NCBI RefSeq assembly: GCF_017349315.1
Contig: NZ_JAFMPP010000013.1
Location: forward strand, 1 to 64,000
Source: Jiella flava
GTDB lineage: Bacteria; Pseudomonadota; Alphaproteobacteria; Rhizobiales; Rhizobiaceae
Length of the DNA stretch: 64,000 nt
Reading direction: 5' to 3'
The notes below the pieces were generated by a model. The model ran no database searches. It had not been told where the DNA came from and saw only the letters and a program-made list of their open reading frames with translations. Below are positions 24,915-34,270 of this stretch, piece by piece. The position numbers and the translations under genes are program-made. Position 1 is the first letter of the stretch. The number at the start of each line of letters is the position of its first letter.

Positions 24915-26396
24915 TCACCACCACTTGTCCGGTGTGAAGCGGCCGGCCGCCTTCTCGATGACGGAGCCGAGCGCAAACAGCGTCTCTTCGTCGAAGGGAC
25001 GGCCGATCAGCTGCAGACCGAGCGGCAGGCCATCGCTGTCGATGCCCGCCGGCACAGCGATCCCCGGCAGACCGGCCATGTTGACGGTGACGGTGAAAAC
25101 GTCGTTGAGATACATCTTCACCGGATCCGACGCCATGTCCTGATCGGCGATACCGAAGGCGGCCGACGGCGTTGCCGGCGTCAAGAGCGCGTCGATGCCG
25201 TCGGCATAGACGGTCTCGAAGTCCCGCTTGATCAGCGTGCGCACCTTCTGCGCCTGCAGATAATAGGCGTCGTAATAGCCGGCCGAGAGCACATAGGTGC
25301 CGATCATGATGCGCCGCTTGACCTCGCGGCCGAAGCCTTCGGCACGGGTCTTCTCATACATGTCGACGATATCCTTGCCCGGCACCCGCAGGCCGTAGCG
25401 CACGCCATCATAGCGCGCGAGGTTCGACGAGGCCTCGGCCGGCGCGACGATGTAATAGGCCGGCAGAGCGTATTTGGTGTGGGGCAGCGAGACGTCGACG
25501 ATCTCGGCGCCGGCCTCCTTCAGCCAATCGATACCGGTCTGCCAGAGGGTCTCGATTTCCGCCGGCATGCCGTCCATGCGGTATTCCTTCGGCACGCCGA
25601 TTTTCAGGCCTTTCACCGAACGGCCGACGGCGGCGGCATAATCGGGCACCGCGCGGTCGACCGACGTCGTGTCCTTCGGATCGACCGAAGCCATCGACGT
25701 CAACAGGATCGCTGCATCCCGCACGTCGCGGGCGATCGGGCCGGCCTGGTCGAGCGACGAGGCAAAGGCCACCGTTCCCCAGCGCGAGCAACGGCCATAG
25801 GTCGGCTTGATGCCGACCGTGCCGGTCAGCGCCGCCGGCTGGCGGATCGAGCCGCCGGTATCCGTCGCCGTCGCGCCGGCACACAGATGCGCCGCGACCG
25901 AGGCCGCCGAGCCGCCGGACGATCCGCCCGGCACGAGATCGGCGTTCGATCCGCGCTTGCGCCAGGGGTTCTTCACCGGCCCGTAATAGGAGGTCTCGTT
26001 GGACGAGCCCATGGCGAACTCGTCCATGTTCAGCTTGCCGAGCATCACCGCGCCATCGGCGAAGAGATTGGCCGTCACGGTCGATTCGTAGCTCGGCTTA
26101 AAGCCGTCGAGAATGTGGCTGCAGGCCTGGGTGTGGACGCCCTCGGTGGCGAACAGATCCTTGATGCCAAGCGGAATGCCTTCGAGCGGCCCGGCCTCGC
26201 CCTTGGCGATCTTCTCGTCCGACGCCTTGGCCATCGCGCGTGCCTTGTCGTCCGTGACCGTCACATAGGCATTGATGAGCGGATTGGCGGTCTCGATCGC
26301 CGTGAGATAGGCCTCGGTCAATTCGAGGGCGCTCATCTCCTTGGCATCGAGCTTCGCGCGCGCCTCGGCGATGGTGAGGGAGGTGAGATCGCTCAT
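24915..26396 (-). CDS. gatA: Asp-tRNA(Asn)/Glu-tRNA(Gln) amidotransferase subunit A
   Basis: 493 residues. The amidase-signature enzyme hydrolyses glutamine and passes ammonia to GatB. The Ser-cisSer-Lys triad is visible: Lys79 in [10 protein letters not shown], the serine-rich loop [17 protein letters not shown] and [20 protein letters not shown]. It is preceded by gatC and a GNAT gene on the same strand with almost no gaps, so gatC-GNAT-gatA-small protein reads as one operon. Confidence 0.96.
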   Translation of the reverse strand: MSDLTSLTIAEARAKLDAKEMSALELTEAYLTAIETANPLINAYVTVTDDKARAMAKASDEKIAKGEAGPLEGIPLGIKDLFATEGVHTQACSHILDGFKPSYESTVTANLFADGAVMLGKLNMDEFAMGSSNETSYYGPVKNPWRKRGSNADLVPGGSSGGSAASVAAHLCAGATATDTGGSIRQPAALTGTVGIKPTYGRCSRWGTVAFASSLDQAGPIARDVRDAAILLTSMASVDPKDTTSVDRAVPDYAAAVGRSVKGLKIGVPKEYRMDGMPAEIETLWQTGIDWLKEAGAEIVDVSLPHTKYALPAYYIVAPAEASSNLARYDGVRYGLRVPGKDIVDMYEKTRAEGFGREVKRRIMIGTYVLSAGYYDAYYLQAQKVRTLIKRDFETVYADGIDALLTPATPSAAFGIADQDMASDPVKMYLNDVFTVTVNMAGLPGIAVPAGIDSDGLPLGLQLIGRPFDEETLFALGSVIEKAAGRFTPDKWW

Positions 26397-26864
26397 TTAA
26401 ACCAGGCTCTTTTCATAAAATCGGCTGTAGTCGGAATCGGGATAGTTAAGGACGGCGCCGCAGACGCGAAAGCCCGCCCCTTCATAGAGCGCCCAGGCCG
26501 GCTCGAAGCCCGCTGTTGATCCGGTTTCGAGCACGAGGCGGGCCAGACCGAGCGCCCGCGCCCGCGTCTCGATCGCGGCAAGGATCGCCCGCGCCAAACC
26601 CCGACCGCGCACCTGCGGCTCGCTGAACATACGCTTGACTTCGCCGATCGTGCCATCATGCACCTTCAGCGAGCCCATGGCGACCGCCGTGCCGCCGTCG
26701 TCGCGGGCGACGAACACTGTCGCGTCGGCGCCGGCCATCTGCTCCACCGTAAGCTGAAACTGGAACTCCGGCGGCGACAGCGGCGCCAGTTGAACGTTCA
26801 GCTTGTCGACCATCACGCGGATGTCGTCCTGCAGCGGCGTTTCGGGGGCGATCGATAAGGCCAT
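26397..26864 (-). CDS. GNAT-family N-acetyltransferase inside the gatCA operon
   Basis: 155 residues. GNAT motif A is clear: EVKRMFSEPQVRGRGLARAI, followed by LGLARLVLETGSTAGFEPAW and ALYEGAGFRVCG. It begins three bases after the gatC stop and ends immediately before the gatA ATG, so it is tightly embedded. Small-molecule acetyltransferases of the PhnO/YdfB kind look like this; the substrate is unknown. Confidence 0.85.
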   Translation of the reverse strand: MALSIAPETPLQDDIRVMVDKLNVQLAPLSPPEFQFQLTVEQMAGADATVFVARDDGGTAVAMGSLKVHDGTIGEVKRMFSEPQVRGRGLARAILAAIETRARALGLARLVLETGSTAGFEPAWALYEGAGFRVCGAVLNYPDSDYSRFYEKSLV

Positions 26865-26867
26865 GGC

Positions 26868-27155
26868 CTATTCGACCACCTTCGGCACCATGAAGAAGTG
26901 GTCTTCGCTCGCCGGAGCGTTGGCGACGATATCATCGGCCTTTTCGCCGTCATTGACGACGTCGGCGCGCTTGCGCATGGCCATCGGAGTGACCGAGGTC
27001 ATTGGCTCGACGCCGGAGACATCGACTTCGGAAAGCTGCTCGACGAAACCCAAAATGGCGTTCAGCTCGGCTTCCATCGCCGTAACGTCGTCGTCATTGA
27101 CGGCGATCCGAGCGAGCTTGGCGACGCGGCGCACGGTGGCGGAATCGACGGACAT
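26868..27155 (-). CDS. gatC: Asp-tRNA(Asn)/Glu-tRNA(Gln) amidotransferase subunit C
   Basis: 95 residues, normal for GatC. Motifs: [59 protein letters not shown] and the C-terminal [16 protein letters not shown]. GatC wraps around GatA and stabilises the GatAB complex. It is the first gene of the minus-strand gatC-GNAT-gatA group. Confidence 0.95.
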   Translation of the reverse strand: MSVDSATVRRVAKLARIAVNDDDVTAMEAELNAILGFVEQLSEVDVSGVEPMTSVTPMAMRKRADVVNDGEKADDIVANAPASEDHFFMVPKVVE

Positions 27156-27282
27156 GGCTTCTCCGGCGGAAGGTTTTGATCGTTTCGCGCTGCTATAACG
27201 GCGGCACCCCTAGGAGGCAACGGCCTCCCGGGGATGCGAGCCATGCTGAGCGCAAGCGGTGCGGGGATCAACCCGCTTTCCG

Positions 27283-27987
27283 TCAGACCTCGAACGGCTC
27301 GCCAATCGGGGGGATGACGATCTTGCCGGCCTCGTCTTCCATGGCGTCCTTGAACTTGTCGGGGGTCTCGTCGAGAATCGGCAACGTGCCCCAGTGAATC
27401 GGAATGATCTTGTCGAAGTTGAAATAGCGTCGGCAGGCGATCGCCGCGACCGCCGCGCCCATGGTCAGCCGATCGCCGACCGGCACCATGGCCACCTTCG
27501 GCTGATGCAGTTCCTCAATCAGCGCCATGTCGCCGAAAATGTCGGTGTCGCCCATGTGATAGACGGTGGGGCCGGTCTTGAAGTGAAAGACGAGGCCGTT
27601 CGGCATGCCGAGATAGGTGACGGTGCCGTTCTCCTCGACATGGCCGGAGGAATGGAAGGCCTGGGTGAAGGTGACGGAGAAGTCGTCGAAGGTAATGGTG
27701 CCACCGGTGTTGCCCGGCTCGATGTTTGCGGCGCCCTGTTTCGACAGCCACTGCACCAGCTCGAAGGCACCGACCACCTTGCAGCCGGATTTGTTGGCGA
27801 TGTCGACCGCGTCGCCGACATGATCGAAATGGCCGTGGCTGAGCACGATATGGGTCACGCCCTGCGTGGCCGCCTCGACGTCCTTGCCCTTGAAATGCGG
27901 GTTGCCGGACAGGAACGGGTCGATGAGAATGACCGACGAACCGATATCGATGCGGAAAGCCGAGTGGCCGAAATAGGTGATCTTCAT
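27283..27987 (-). CDS. UPF0173 metal-dependent hydrolase (metallo-beta-lactamase fold)
   Basis: 234 residues from ATG 27987; the frame extends upstream without support. Metal ligands: HIVLSHGHFDHVGDAVDIAN (HxHxDH), HSSGHVEENGTVTY, YHMGDTDIFGDMAL and IPIHWGTLP. The start MKITYFGHSAFRIDIG is characteristic of UPF0173. Physiological substrate unknown. It is divergent from ruvX. Confidence 0.9.
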   Translation of the reverse strand: MKITYFGHSAFRIDIGSSVILIDPFLSGNPHFKGKDVEAATQGVTHIVLSHGHFDHVGDAVDIANKSGCKVVGAFELVQWLSKQGAANIEPGNTGGTITFDDFSVTFTQAFHSSGHVEENGTVTYLGMPNGLVFHFKTGPTVYHMGDTDIFGDMALIEELHQPKVAMVPVGDRLTMGAAVAAIACRRYFNFDKIIPIHWGTLPILDETPDKFKDAMEDEAGKIVIPPIGEPFEV

Positions 27988-28106
27988 GGAAAGAGCCTCG
28001 TGATGGCTGGAATTTTTCAACCTTCCCCCGGCGTTCAGCCGCGGGACGCAACAATGCCTATTGAGGCTCAAACTGCGCATTCGTCCGCAGCGGTCAAGGC
28101 ATAATC

Positions 28107-28577
28107 GTGGCCGTTCTTGCGCTCGAATCGTTCCGCGAGACAGTCCCGCGGACCCGCCCACTGGCCGGGCTTGACCTTGGCACCAAGACCATCGGCGTGG
28201 CCCTGTCCGATCGCGGCTGGAGCTTTGCAACGCCCCGCCCGGTCATTCGGCGCAAGAAGTTCACGCCGGACGCGCTGGCGTTGAAAAAAGCGCTCGACGA
28301 CGAAGCGGTCGGCGGCATCGTCATCGGCCTGCCACTCAACATGGACGGCAGCGAGGGTCCCCGCGCCCAGGCGACGCGCGCCTTCATCCGCAATTATGGA
28401 CCGCTGGACGATCGGCCGGTGCTGTTTTGGGACGAGCGGCTATCGACGGTCGCAGCGGAGCGGGCGATGATCGCCAACGACGTCTCCCGGGCCAAACGCG
28501 CCGACCGGATCGATTCGGCCGCCGCCGCCTTCATCCTGCAAGGGGCGCTGGACCGGCTGGTGCGCGACATGGGCTGA
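28107..28577 (+). CDS. ruvX: Pre-16S rRNA 5'-end nuclease YqgF/RuvX
   Basis: 156 residues from GTG 28107. RNase H-like fold: [20 protein letters not shown] carries the first catalytic Asp, [20 protein letters not shown] the conserved middle strand, [15 protein letters not shown] the Glu, and [18 protein letters not shown] the last Asp. It matures the 5' end of 16S rRNA. Its 3' end is overlapped by an antisense frame belonging to a membrane-protein gene. In relatives it commonly lies next to pyrB, as here. Confidence 0.93.
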   Translation: MAVLALESFRETVPRTRPLAGLDLGTKTIGVALSDRGWSFATPRPVIRRKKFTPDALALKKALDDEAVGGIVIGLPLNMDGSEGPRAQATRAFIRNYGPLDDRPVLFWDERLSTVAAERAMIANDVSRAKRADRIDSAAAAFILQGALDRLVRDMG

Positions 28578-28847
28578 CCACCACGTCGCGATCGCCCGCC
28601 GCCGGTAAACACCGAGCGTTGCCAGCACAACAGCCGTGTCGAGGGCGAAACCGCCGGCAAGAACGACGGGCAGACGCTCCGGCGCGATCCCGAGGAACTG
28701 GCCATAGACCAGGAAAACGGTTTCGTTGAAGTCGCGCGCGAGAAGATCGCCGCCGAAGACCGGGCCAACATCAAGGCGTGAAAGCCAGTACCAGCCGACC
28801 GTCGCAACGAGGATCCCTGCCCAGCCGATCAGCAAAAGACGCATCAA
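28440..28847 (-). CDS. Small membrane protein overlapping the ruvX 3' end
   Basis: 135 residues. It starts [20 protein letters not shown] and has a second hydrophobic stretch, [20 protein letters not shown]. The last ~45 residues (from about HVAHQP) are antisense to ruvX and look like non-selected sequence, so the true or ancestral stop may have been lost. ATG 28847 overlaps the stop of the upstream membrane protein gene by four bases. Family not recognised. Confidence 0.55.
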   Translation of the reverse strand: MMRLLLIGWAGILVATVGWYWLSRLDVGPVFGGDLLARDFNETVFLVYGQFLGIAPERLPVVLAGGFALDTAVVLATLGVYRRRAIATWWSAHVAHQPVQRPLQDEGGGGRIDPVGAFGPGDVVGDHRPLRCDRR

Positions 28848-29398
28848 CGGCTGTCGTCGCTGTGGTCGCCGAAGCGGCGCTCGCGCTCGGCGATGGCCGA
28901 GCGATTGGCGTCCTCGATATGACGCATGATCCGGTCGAAGGCGATATCGTCCTCGTCACCGGTATCGGCGATCAGGTGATCGAACAACAAAGCTGCCAGG
29001 CCAAGGGCGATGAACAGGGTTGCCAGCGGACCGGCGCCGAACAGCGCGAACGCCGGCGAGCCCGACAGCCCGAGCGCCGCGTAAAAGCCAAAGAGCGCGG
29101 CGAAGACGGCTCCGGCGAAGGGCTCGGCATTGCGATCCGGCGCTGTGACCAGATGGCCCACCGCGAGTGCTGCATAGACACAGCCGATCGCCATCGCCGC
29201 GAGCATGGCTGCCAGACCCAGCAGCGTGCCGTGCGAGACGCCGAGCGAGATCCATTCCGCCCGGTCGAGCAGGCCGTCAATGGTCGAGCCGAACACCCAC
29301 GCCGACAACCCCGCCTCATGCAGGCAGCGCGTCGCGCTGACGCCGCAAAAGCCCGCCCAGGCGGACAATGCCAACAGCGATGCGATCCGATTTGTCAC
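28844..29398 (-). CDS. Four-helix membrane protein of unknown function
   Basis: 184 residues. Hydrophobic segments are visible at about 5-25, 45-80, 90-120 and 122-145 (e.g. LLGLAAMLAAMAIGCVYAAL, GPLATLFIALGLAALLFDHL). A charged cytosolic tail follows: DEDDIAFDRIMRHIEDANRS. It is coupled by a four-base overlap to the next minus-strand gene. No family is recognised. Confidence 0.65.
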   Translation of the reverse strand: MTNRIASLLALSAWAGFCGVSATRCLHEAGLSAWVFGSTIDGLLDRAEWISLGVSHGTLLGLAAMLAAMAIGCVYAALAVGHLVTAPDRNAEPFAGAVFAALFGFYAALGLSGSPAFALFGAGPLATLFIALGLAALLFDHLIADTGDEDDIAFDRIMRHIEDANRSAIAERERRFGDHSDDSR

Positions 29399-29534
29399 GA
29401 TCCTGCCTCGCCACCATCAAGGTTACCAAATTCTTAATGACAACTGTCCCGCTTTGGCGGGCGCGGCGCAAGTCGTTCCACGCGCTATGCTTAACGGTCA
29501 CGGCGGCGGCGGCCTTTCGTCGCCTTTCGCTGGG

Positions 29535-31190
29535 TCAGCGCAGGGGCGGAAACAGATCGTCGACGAGCACCCGGCAGTCATGCCTGAGATCGATCATGCC
29601 GTAGGTGTGGCTGAAGACGCCCCCGAGCCGGGTATCGGCAAAGGCGCGCGCGACCGGGCCGAGGCCCTGCCGCACCAGGCTTCCGGCCGCTGCCGCGAGC
29701 GCCAGTTGCTCCGTCAGCAGCCGGCACGCGCCCTCGTCCGACGTGACCATGGCACCGGCCGCCCGCAACACGCTGGGGGTGCCGCCGGCCATCTCCCCGA
29801 GATCGTGCTCGATCGTCGCGATCACTGTCTCGAAGGCTTCCGGATCACGCTTCAGCACCCGCAACAAGTCGAGGGCGACGACATTGCCGGAGCCCTCCCA
29901 GATGGCGTTGACCGGCGCCTCGCGATAGGCCCGCGCCAGCCGTCCGTCCTCGACATAGCCATTGCCGCCGAGGCACTCCATCGCCTCGTAGGTGAAGGCC
30001 GGAGCGAGTTTGCACACCCAGTATTTGGTGACCGGCGTCATCACCCGGGCCCAGGCTCGCGCCTCGACGTCGGACGGATCGGCGTCGCGGCGATCAAGGG
30101 TTTCGGCAAGGCGAGAAGCAAGCACCGTCGCGCCGGCGTAATCGAGGGCAAGCTCGCCGAGCACCCGAATCATCTGCGGCTGGTCGATCAACAGCTTGCC
30201 GAAGACCCTGCGTTCCCGGCAATGATGCACTGCCTCGGCCAGCGCGCCGCGCATCAGGCCCGCAGATGCCAGCGCGCAGTCGACCCGGGTCAGCGTCACC
30301 ATGTCGAGAAGGGTCGCGATGCCCCGCCCCTCGACCCCGACGAGCATCGCCTCGGCCTCGACGAACTCGACCTCGCTGGAAGCGTTTGAGCGATTGCCGA
30401 GCTTGTCCTTGAGGCGCTGGATGAACAGTCCGTTGAGCGAGCCGTCGGCCCGTCGCCGGGGCATCAAAAAACAGCTTGGACCGGCCTCGGTCTCAGCCAG
30501 GACCAGAAAGCCGTCGCACATCGGCGCTGACAGGAACCATTTGTGCCCGGTGATGGCATGGCGCCCGTCACCGCGCGGCGTCGCCCGGGTGGTGTTGGCG
30601 CGCACATCGGTGCCGCCCTGCTTTTCGGTCATGCCCATGCCGAGGGTCAGCCCGGCCTTGTCCAGCGGCGGCTTGATGCTCGGATCATAGTGCTGCGAGG
30701 TGATCAACGGCAGCCACTGGTCTTTCAACTCGGGCGCGGCTGACAGCGCCGCGACGGAGGCGCTGGTCATGGTCAGCGGGCACAGATGACCGCATTCGAC
30801 GCCCGCCGTCATATAGAAGCGCGCGGCTCTGGCGCGGTGGCGAATGCCGGTTTCCGAATCGGGGCCGGCCCAGATCGAAGCGCTAAGGCCCTCAGCAATC
30901 GATCGGCGCATCAGCGCGTGATAGGCCGGATGGAAATCCACCATCTCCAATCGGTGGCCTTTTTCGTCGAAGCGGCGCAGGCTCGGCTCTTCCCGATTGG
31001 CGATCCGGGCCAGATCATGGGCCTCGTGCGAGCCGCAGAAGCGGCCGTGGCGGTCGAGCGCAACGATCACGTCCTCTGGGAACTGGGAGGTGAGAAGTTT
31101 CAGGAGCGGATCGGACCGATAGGCGTTGAAGCCCGGAAAGTCCGACGACTGATTGAAAACCGCATGGGTGCCGGAATTGTGCGTGGTCAT
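29535..31190 (-). CDS. aidB: AidB-type acyl-CoA dehydrogenase family protein
   Basis: 551 residues from ATG 31190. It has the AidB N-terminal extension (SDFPGFNAYRSDPLLKLLTS) and the flavin-binding GMGMTEKQGGTDVRANTTRA, then GHKWFLSAP, LKDKLGNRSNASSEVEFVEA, TRVDCALASAGLMRGALAEA, CLGGNGYVEDGRLARAYREA and PVNAIWEGSGNVVALDLLRV. AidB belongs to the adaptive response to alkylation in E. coli and binds DNA and FAD; its exact activity remains debated. No ada or alkB gene lies nearby. It is divergent from pyrB. Confidence 0.9.
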   Translation of the reverse strand: MTTHNSGTHAVFNQSSDFPGFNAYRSDPLLKLLTSQFPEDVIVALDRHGRFCGSHEAHDLARIANREEPSLRRFDEKGHRLEMVDFHPAYHALMRRSIAEGLSASIWAGPDSETGIRHRARAARFYMTAGVECGHLCPLTMTSASVAALSAAPELKDQWLPLITSQHYDPSIKPPLDKAGLTLGMGMTEKQGGTDVRANTTRATPRGDGRHAITGHKWFLSAPMCDGFLVLAETEAGPSCFLMPRRRADGSLNGLFIQRLKDKLGNRSNASSEVEFVEAEAMLVGVEGRGIATLLDMVTLTRVDCALASAGLMRGALAEAVHHCRERRVFGKLLIDQPQMIRVLGELALDYAGATVLASRLAETLDRRDADPSDVEARAWARVMTPVTKYWVCKLAPAFTYEAMECLGGNGYVEDGRLARAYREAPVNAIWEGSGNVVALDLLRVLKRDPEAFETVIATIEHDLGEMAGGTPSVLRAAGAMVTSDEGACRLLTEQLALAAAAGSLVRQGLGPVARAFADTRLGGVFSHTYGMIDLRHDCRVLVDDLFPPLR

Positions 31191-31268
31191 GGCGCCCTCA
31201 TTTCTGGCGGACAAGGCGCGCACAATTCTTGCCGCGCCCGCTCCGAATCCTTATAGGCGTTGTTTTTG

Positions 31269-32222
31269 ATGACCGCACCCGCTCCCCTCTCCCATGCCGC
31301 CCGCCGCCATCTGCTTGGCATTCAGGGCCTGTCGCCCCAAGACATTACCGCGCTTCTCGATCTGGCCGAGGCGGAAGTCGCCGTCAGCCGCCAAACCGAG
31401 AAGAAAAAGTCGGTCCTCAAAGGCCGTACCCAGATCAATCTGTTCTTCGAGTCCTCGACGCGAACCCAGGCCTCGTTCGAACTCGCCGGCAAACGCCTGG
31501 GCGCCGATGTGATGAACATGTCGGTCGCGAGTTCTTCGGTGAAGAAGGGCGAAACCCTCATCGACACCGCGATGACGCTGAATGCCATGCAGCCGGACAT
31601 TCTGGTCGTGCGCCATCATTCGGCCGGCGCCGTCGCGCTTTTGGCGCAAAAGGTCGCTTGTTCGGTAGTCAATGCCGGCGATGGCGCTCACGAACACCCG
31701 ACCCAGGCGCTGCTCGACGCGCTGACGATCCGCCGTCACAAGGGACGCATCGCCCGGTTGGTCGTCGCCATCTGCGGCGACGTCCTGCACAGCCGCGTCG
31801 CGCGCTCCAACATCATCCTGCTCAACGCGCTCGGGGCCGAAGTTCGGGTCGTCGCGCCCTCGACGCTGCTGCCAAGCGGCATCGAGCAGATGGGCGTGAC
31901 GGTGTTCCGCCGCATGGACGAAGGGCTGAAGGGCGCCGATGTCGTGATGATGCTGCGGTTGCAGCGCGAGCGGATGGAAGGCGCGTTCATCCCGTCGGTC
32001 CGCGAATATTTCCGCTATTTCGGCCTGGACGCCGCCAAACTCGCCCACGCCAAACCCGATGCGCTGGTGATGCATCCGGGACCGATGAATCGCGGCGTGG
32101 AGATCGCGTCCGAAATCGCCGACGGACCGATGAGCGTGATCGAGGAACAGGTGGAAATGGGCGTCGCGGTGCGCATGGCGGTGATCGAAACACTGCTCGA
32201 CATGGCGGGGGACGACCGATGA
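31269..32222 (+). CDS. pyrB: Aspartate carbamoyltransferase catalytic subunit
   Basis: 317 residues from ATG 31269. Carbamoyl-phosphate site: [20 protein letters not shown]; also [41 protein letters not shown] and [13 protein letters not shown]. It makes carbamoyl-aspartate, the second step of pyrimidine synthesis. Its TGA overlaps the pyrC ATG (ATGA), so the two are coupled. No regulatory PyrI gene follows. Confidence 0.96.
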   Translation: MTAPAPLSHAARRHLLGIQGLSPQDITALLDLAEAEVAVSRQTEKKKSVLKGRTQINLFFESSTRTQASFELAGKRLGADVMNMSVASSSVKKGETLIDTAMTLNAMQPDILVVRHHSAGAVALLAQKVACSVVNAGDGAHEHPTQALLDALTIRRHKGRIARLVVAICGDVLHSRVARSNIILLNALGAEVRVVAPSTLLPSGIEQMGVTVFRRMDEGLKGADVVMMLRLQRERMEGAFIPSVREYFRYFGLDAAKLAHAKPDALVMHPGPMNRGVEIASEIADGPMSVIEEQVEMGVAVRMAVIETLLDMAGDDR

Positions 32223-33526
32223 TTGCCGCCGCAAACCGCCCCTTGGTTATCGAGAAGGCGCGGATCGTCGATCCCTCGCGCGGCCTCGACGCCGTCGGTA
32301 CCATCGTCATCGAAGACGGCCGGATCATCGCCTCCGGCCCCGACGCCCTCAATCAGGGCCGCCCCGAGGGCGCGGACGTGATCGACGGCACGGGGCTTGC
32401 CGCCCTGCCCGGCCTCGTCGACGCCCGCGTCTTCATCGGGGAGCCGGGCGGCGAGCACCGGGAGACCATCGCCTCGGCGTCCGATGCGGCCGCCGCCGGC
32501 GGCGTGACCTCGATCCTGACGATGCCGGACACCAATCCGGTGGTCGACGACGTCGCGATTGCCGAATTCGTCATGCGCGCCGCCCGCGACACCGCCTGCG
32601 TCAACGTCTTTCCCGCTGCGGCTCTGACCAAGGGCCTGCTCGGCAAGGAGATGACCGAGATCGGCCTGCTCGCGGCTGCCGGCGTCAAGGCCTTCACCGA
32701 GGGGCGAAAGACGTTGTCCGACCCGGCGCTGATCCGCCGCATCATGACCTATGCCCGCGACTTCGACGCCGTTGTCATGCACGAGACCCACGATGCCGCG
32801 CTCGCCGGACGCGGTGTCATGAACGAGGGCCTGTTCGCTTCCTGGCTCGGCCTGCCGGGCATCCCGGCCGAGGCCGAAATCATTCCTCTGGAGCGCGACC
32901 TGCGGCTCGCCGCGCTGACCCGCTGCCGCTATCATGCTGCGAAGATTTCACTTGGCGAGTCGGCCAGCGTCGTCGCCGCCGCCAAACGCAAGGGTCTTGC
33001 CGTCACTGCTGGCGTGTCGGTCAACCATCTGTCGTTGAATGAAAACGATATCGGCGAGTATCGCACCTATCTGCGCCTGTCGCCGCCGCTGCGCCGGGAA
33101 GAGGACCGGCAGGCAATGGTCGCGGCACTGGCCGACGGCACCATCGACATCATCGTCTCGTCCCACGATCCTCAGGATACCGACGACAAGCGCCGTCCCT
33201 TCGCCGAGGCGGAATCCGGAGCGATCGGTCTCGAAACGCTCCTTCCGGCCGCCCTTAGACTTTATCATGTCGGCGACCTGCCGCTACTGCGGATCGTCGA
33301 GACGATGACCGCGGCGCCCGCCAAGCTCCTCGGCCTCGATCGCGGCACGCTCCAGCCAGGCGCCCCAGCCGACATCGCGCTGGTCGATCTCGACCGGCCC
33401 TTCGTCTTCACCAAGGACGAGATCCGCTCCCGTTCGAAGAATTCCGCCTTCGAAAACGCTCGCTTTGCCGGTCAGGTCTTGCGGACGCTCGTCGCTGGCC
33501 GCACAGTCTTCCTGGCGGACGACTGA
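32219..33526 (+). CDS. pyrC: Dihydroorotase-like protein lacking the HxH metal motif
   Basis: 435 residues, amidohydrolase fold. Regions typical of class I dihydroorotases are kept: [45 protein letters not shown] and [12 protein letters not shown]. However the DxHxH metal motif after the first strand reads D-A-R-V-F ([16 protein letters not shown]), and the later TDHAPH-like segment reads [14 protein letters not shown]. Comparable PyrB-linked proteins (called PyrC' or PyrX) are non-catalytic partners that hold the PyrB complex together. A structural role is therefore more likely, with an active dihydroorotase elsewhere. Confidence 0.85.
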   Translation: MIAAANRPLVIEKARIVDPSRGLDAVGTIVIEDGRIIASGPDALNQGRPEGADVIDGTGLAALPGLVDARVFIGEPGGEHRETIASASDAAAAGGVTSILTMPDTNPVVDDVAIAEFVMRAARDTACVNVFPAAALTKGLLGKEMTEIGLLAAAGVKAFTEGRKTLSDPALIRRIMTYARDFDAVVMHETHDAALAGRGVMNEGLFASWLGLPGIPAEAEIIPLERDLRLAALTRCRYHAAKISLGESASVVAAAKRKGLAVTAGVSVNHLSLNENDIGEYRTYLRLSPPLRREEDRQAMVAALADGTIDIIVSSHDPQDTDDKRRPFAEAESGAIGLETLLPAALRLYHVGDLPLLRIVETMTAAPAKLLGLDRGTLQPGAPADIALVDLDRPFVFTKDEIRSRSKNSAFENARFAGQVLRTLVAGRTVFLADD

Positions 33527-33645
33527 TCCAATCTTGCCAAGGCTGACGCCACGTCCCCGATTGCCCGCCATGCTGGGCTCGATCAGATGAGAGCGGCGAG
33601 CGTTGGCGCCATGTCACGACATGTCCGCTACGGGAGGGGAACCCT

Positions 33646-34260
33646 TTGTTTGACGCCGCGTCGCTGAACATCCTCGCGCTGCTCGCCTGCATCGCCGGTG
33701 GCTATCTGTCGGGCACGATCCCGTTCGGATTGCTGCTCGGCTATGTCTTCGGCCTCGGCGACATCCGCAAGATCGGCTCCGGCAATATCGGCGCGACCAA
33801 CGCGCTGCGCACCGGCAACAAGGCGATGGCCGCCCTGACGCTGCTCGGCGATGTTCTCAAGGGCACGGTCCCGGTGGCGCTGGCGCTTGCCATTCTTGGC
33901 CCGGTCTATGCCGCCGTCGCCGGCGTCGCGGCGTTTCTCGGCCATCTGTTTCCGGTCTGGCTGGGCTTTAAGGGCGGCAAGGGGGTCGCGACCTATCTCG
34001 GCGTGCTCCTCGGCATCGCCCCGATCGGCGTCGTCGTCTTCGCCATCATCTGGCTGTCGGTCGCCTATCTGACGCGGTTTTCCTCCCTCGCCGCGTTGCT
34101 GGCGACGCTGATCGTGCCGATCGCCTATTACGTCCTCGACTATCACACTGCCGCGCTTTTGACGGCGATCCTGACCGTGGTTGTCTATATCCGCCATCAC
34201 GCCAATATCCGCCGGCTGCTTTCAGGCAGCGAACCGAAGATCGGCGCGAAGACGACATGA
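33646..34260 (+). CDS. plsY: Acyl-phosphate:glycerol-3-phosphate acyltransferase PlsY
   Basis: 204 residues from TTG 33646, with a strong GGGAGGGGA upstream. Integral membrane protein with the PlsY motifs [55 protein letters not shown] and [16 protein letters not shown]. It adds the first acyl chain in phospholipid synthesis. dprA follows after ten bases, as in many alphaproteobacteria. Confidence 0.94.
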   Translation: MFDAASLNILALLACIAGGYLSGTIPFGLLLGYVFGLGDIRKIGSGNIGATNALRTGNKAMAALTLLGDVLKGTVPVALALAILGPVYAAVAGVAAFLGHLFPVWLGFKGGKGVATYLGVLLGIAPIGVVVFAIIWLSVAYLTRFSSLAALLATLIVPIAYYVLDYHTAALLTAILTVVVYIRHHANIRRLLSGSEPKIGAKTT

Positions 34261-34270
34261 GCCGGGCGCG

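Noticed and set aside
24774-26519. A 581-codon plus-strand open frame
   Set aside because: Antisense to gatA and a GNAT gene; arginine/histidine/glycine-rich with no motif.
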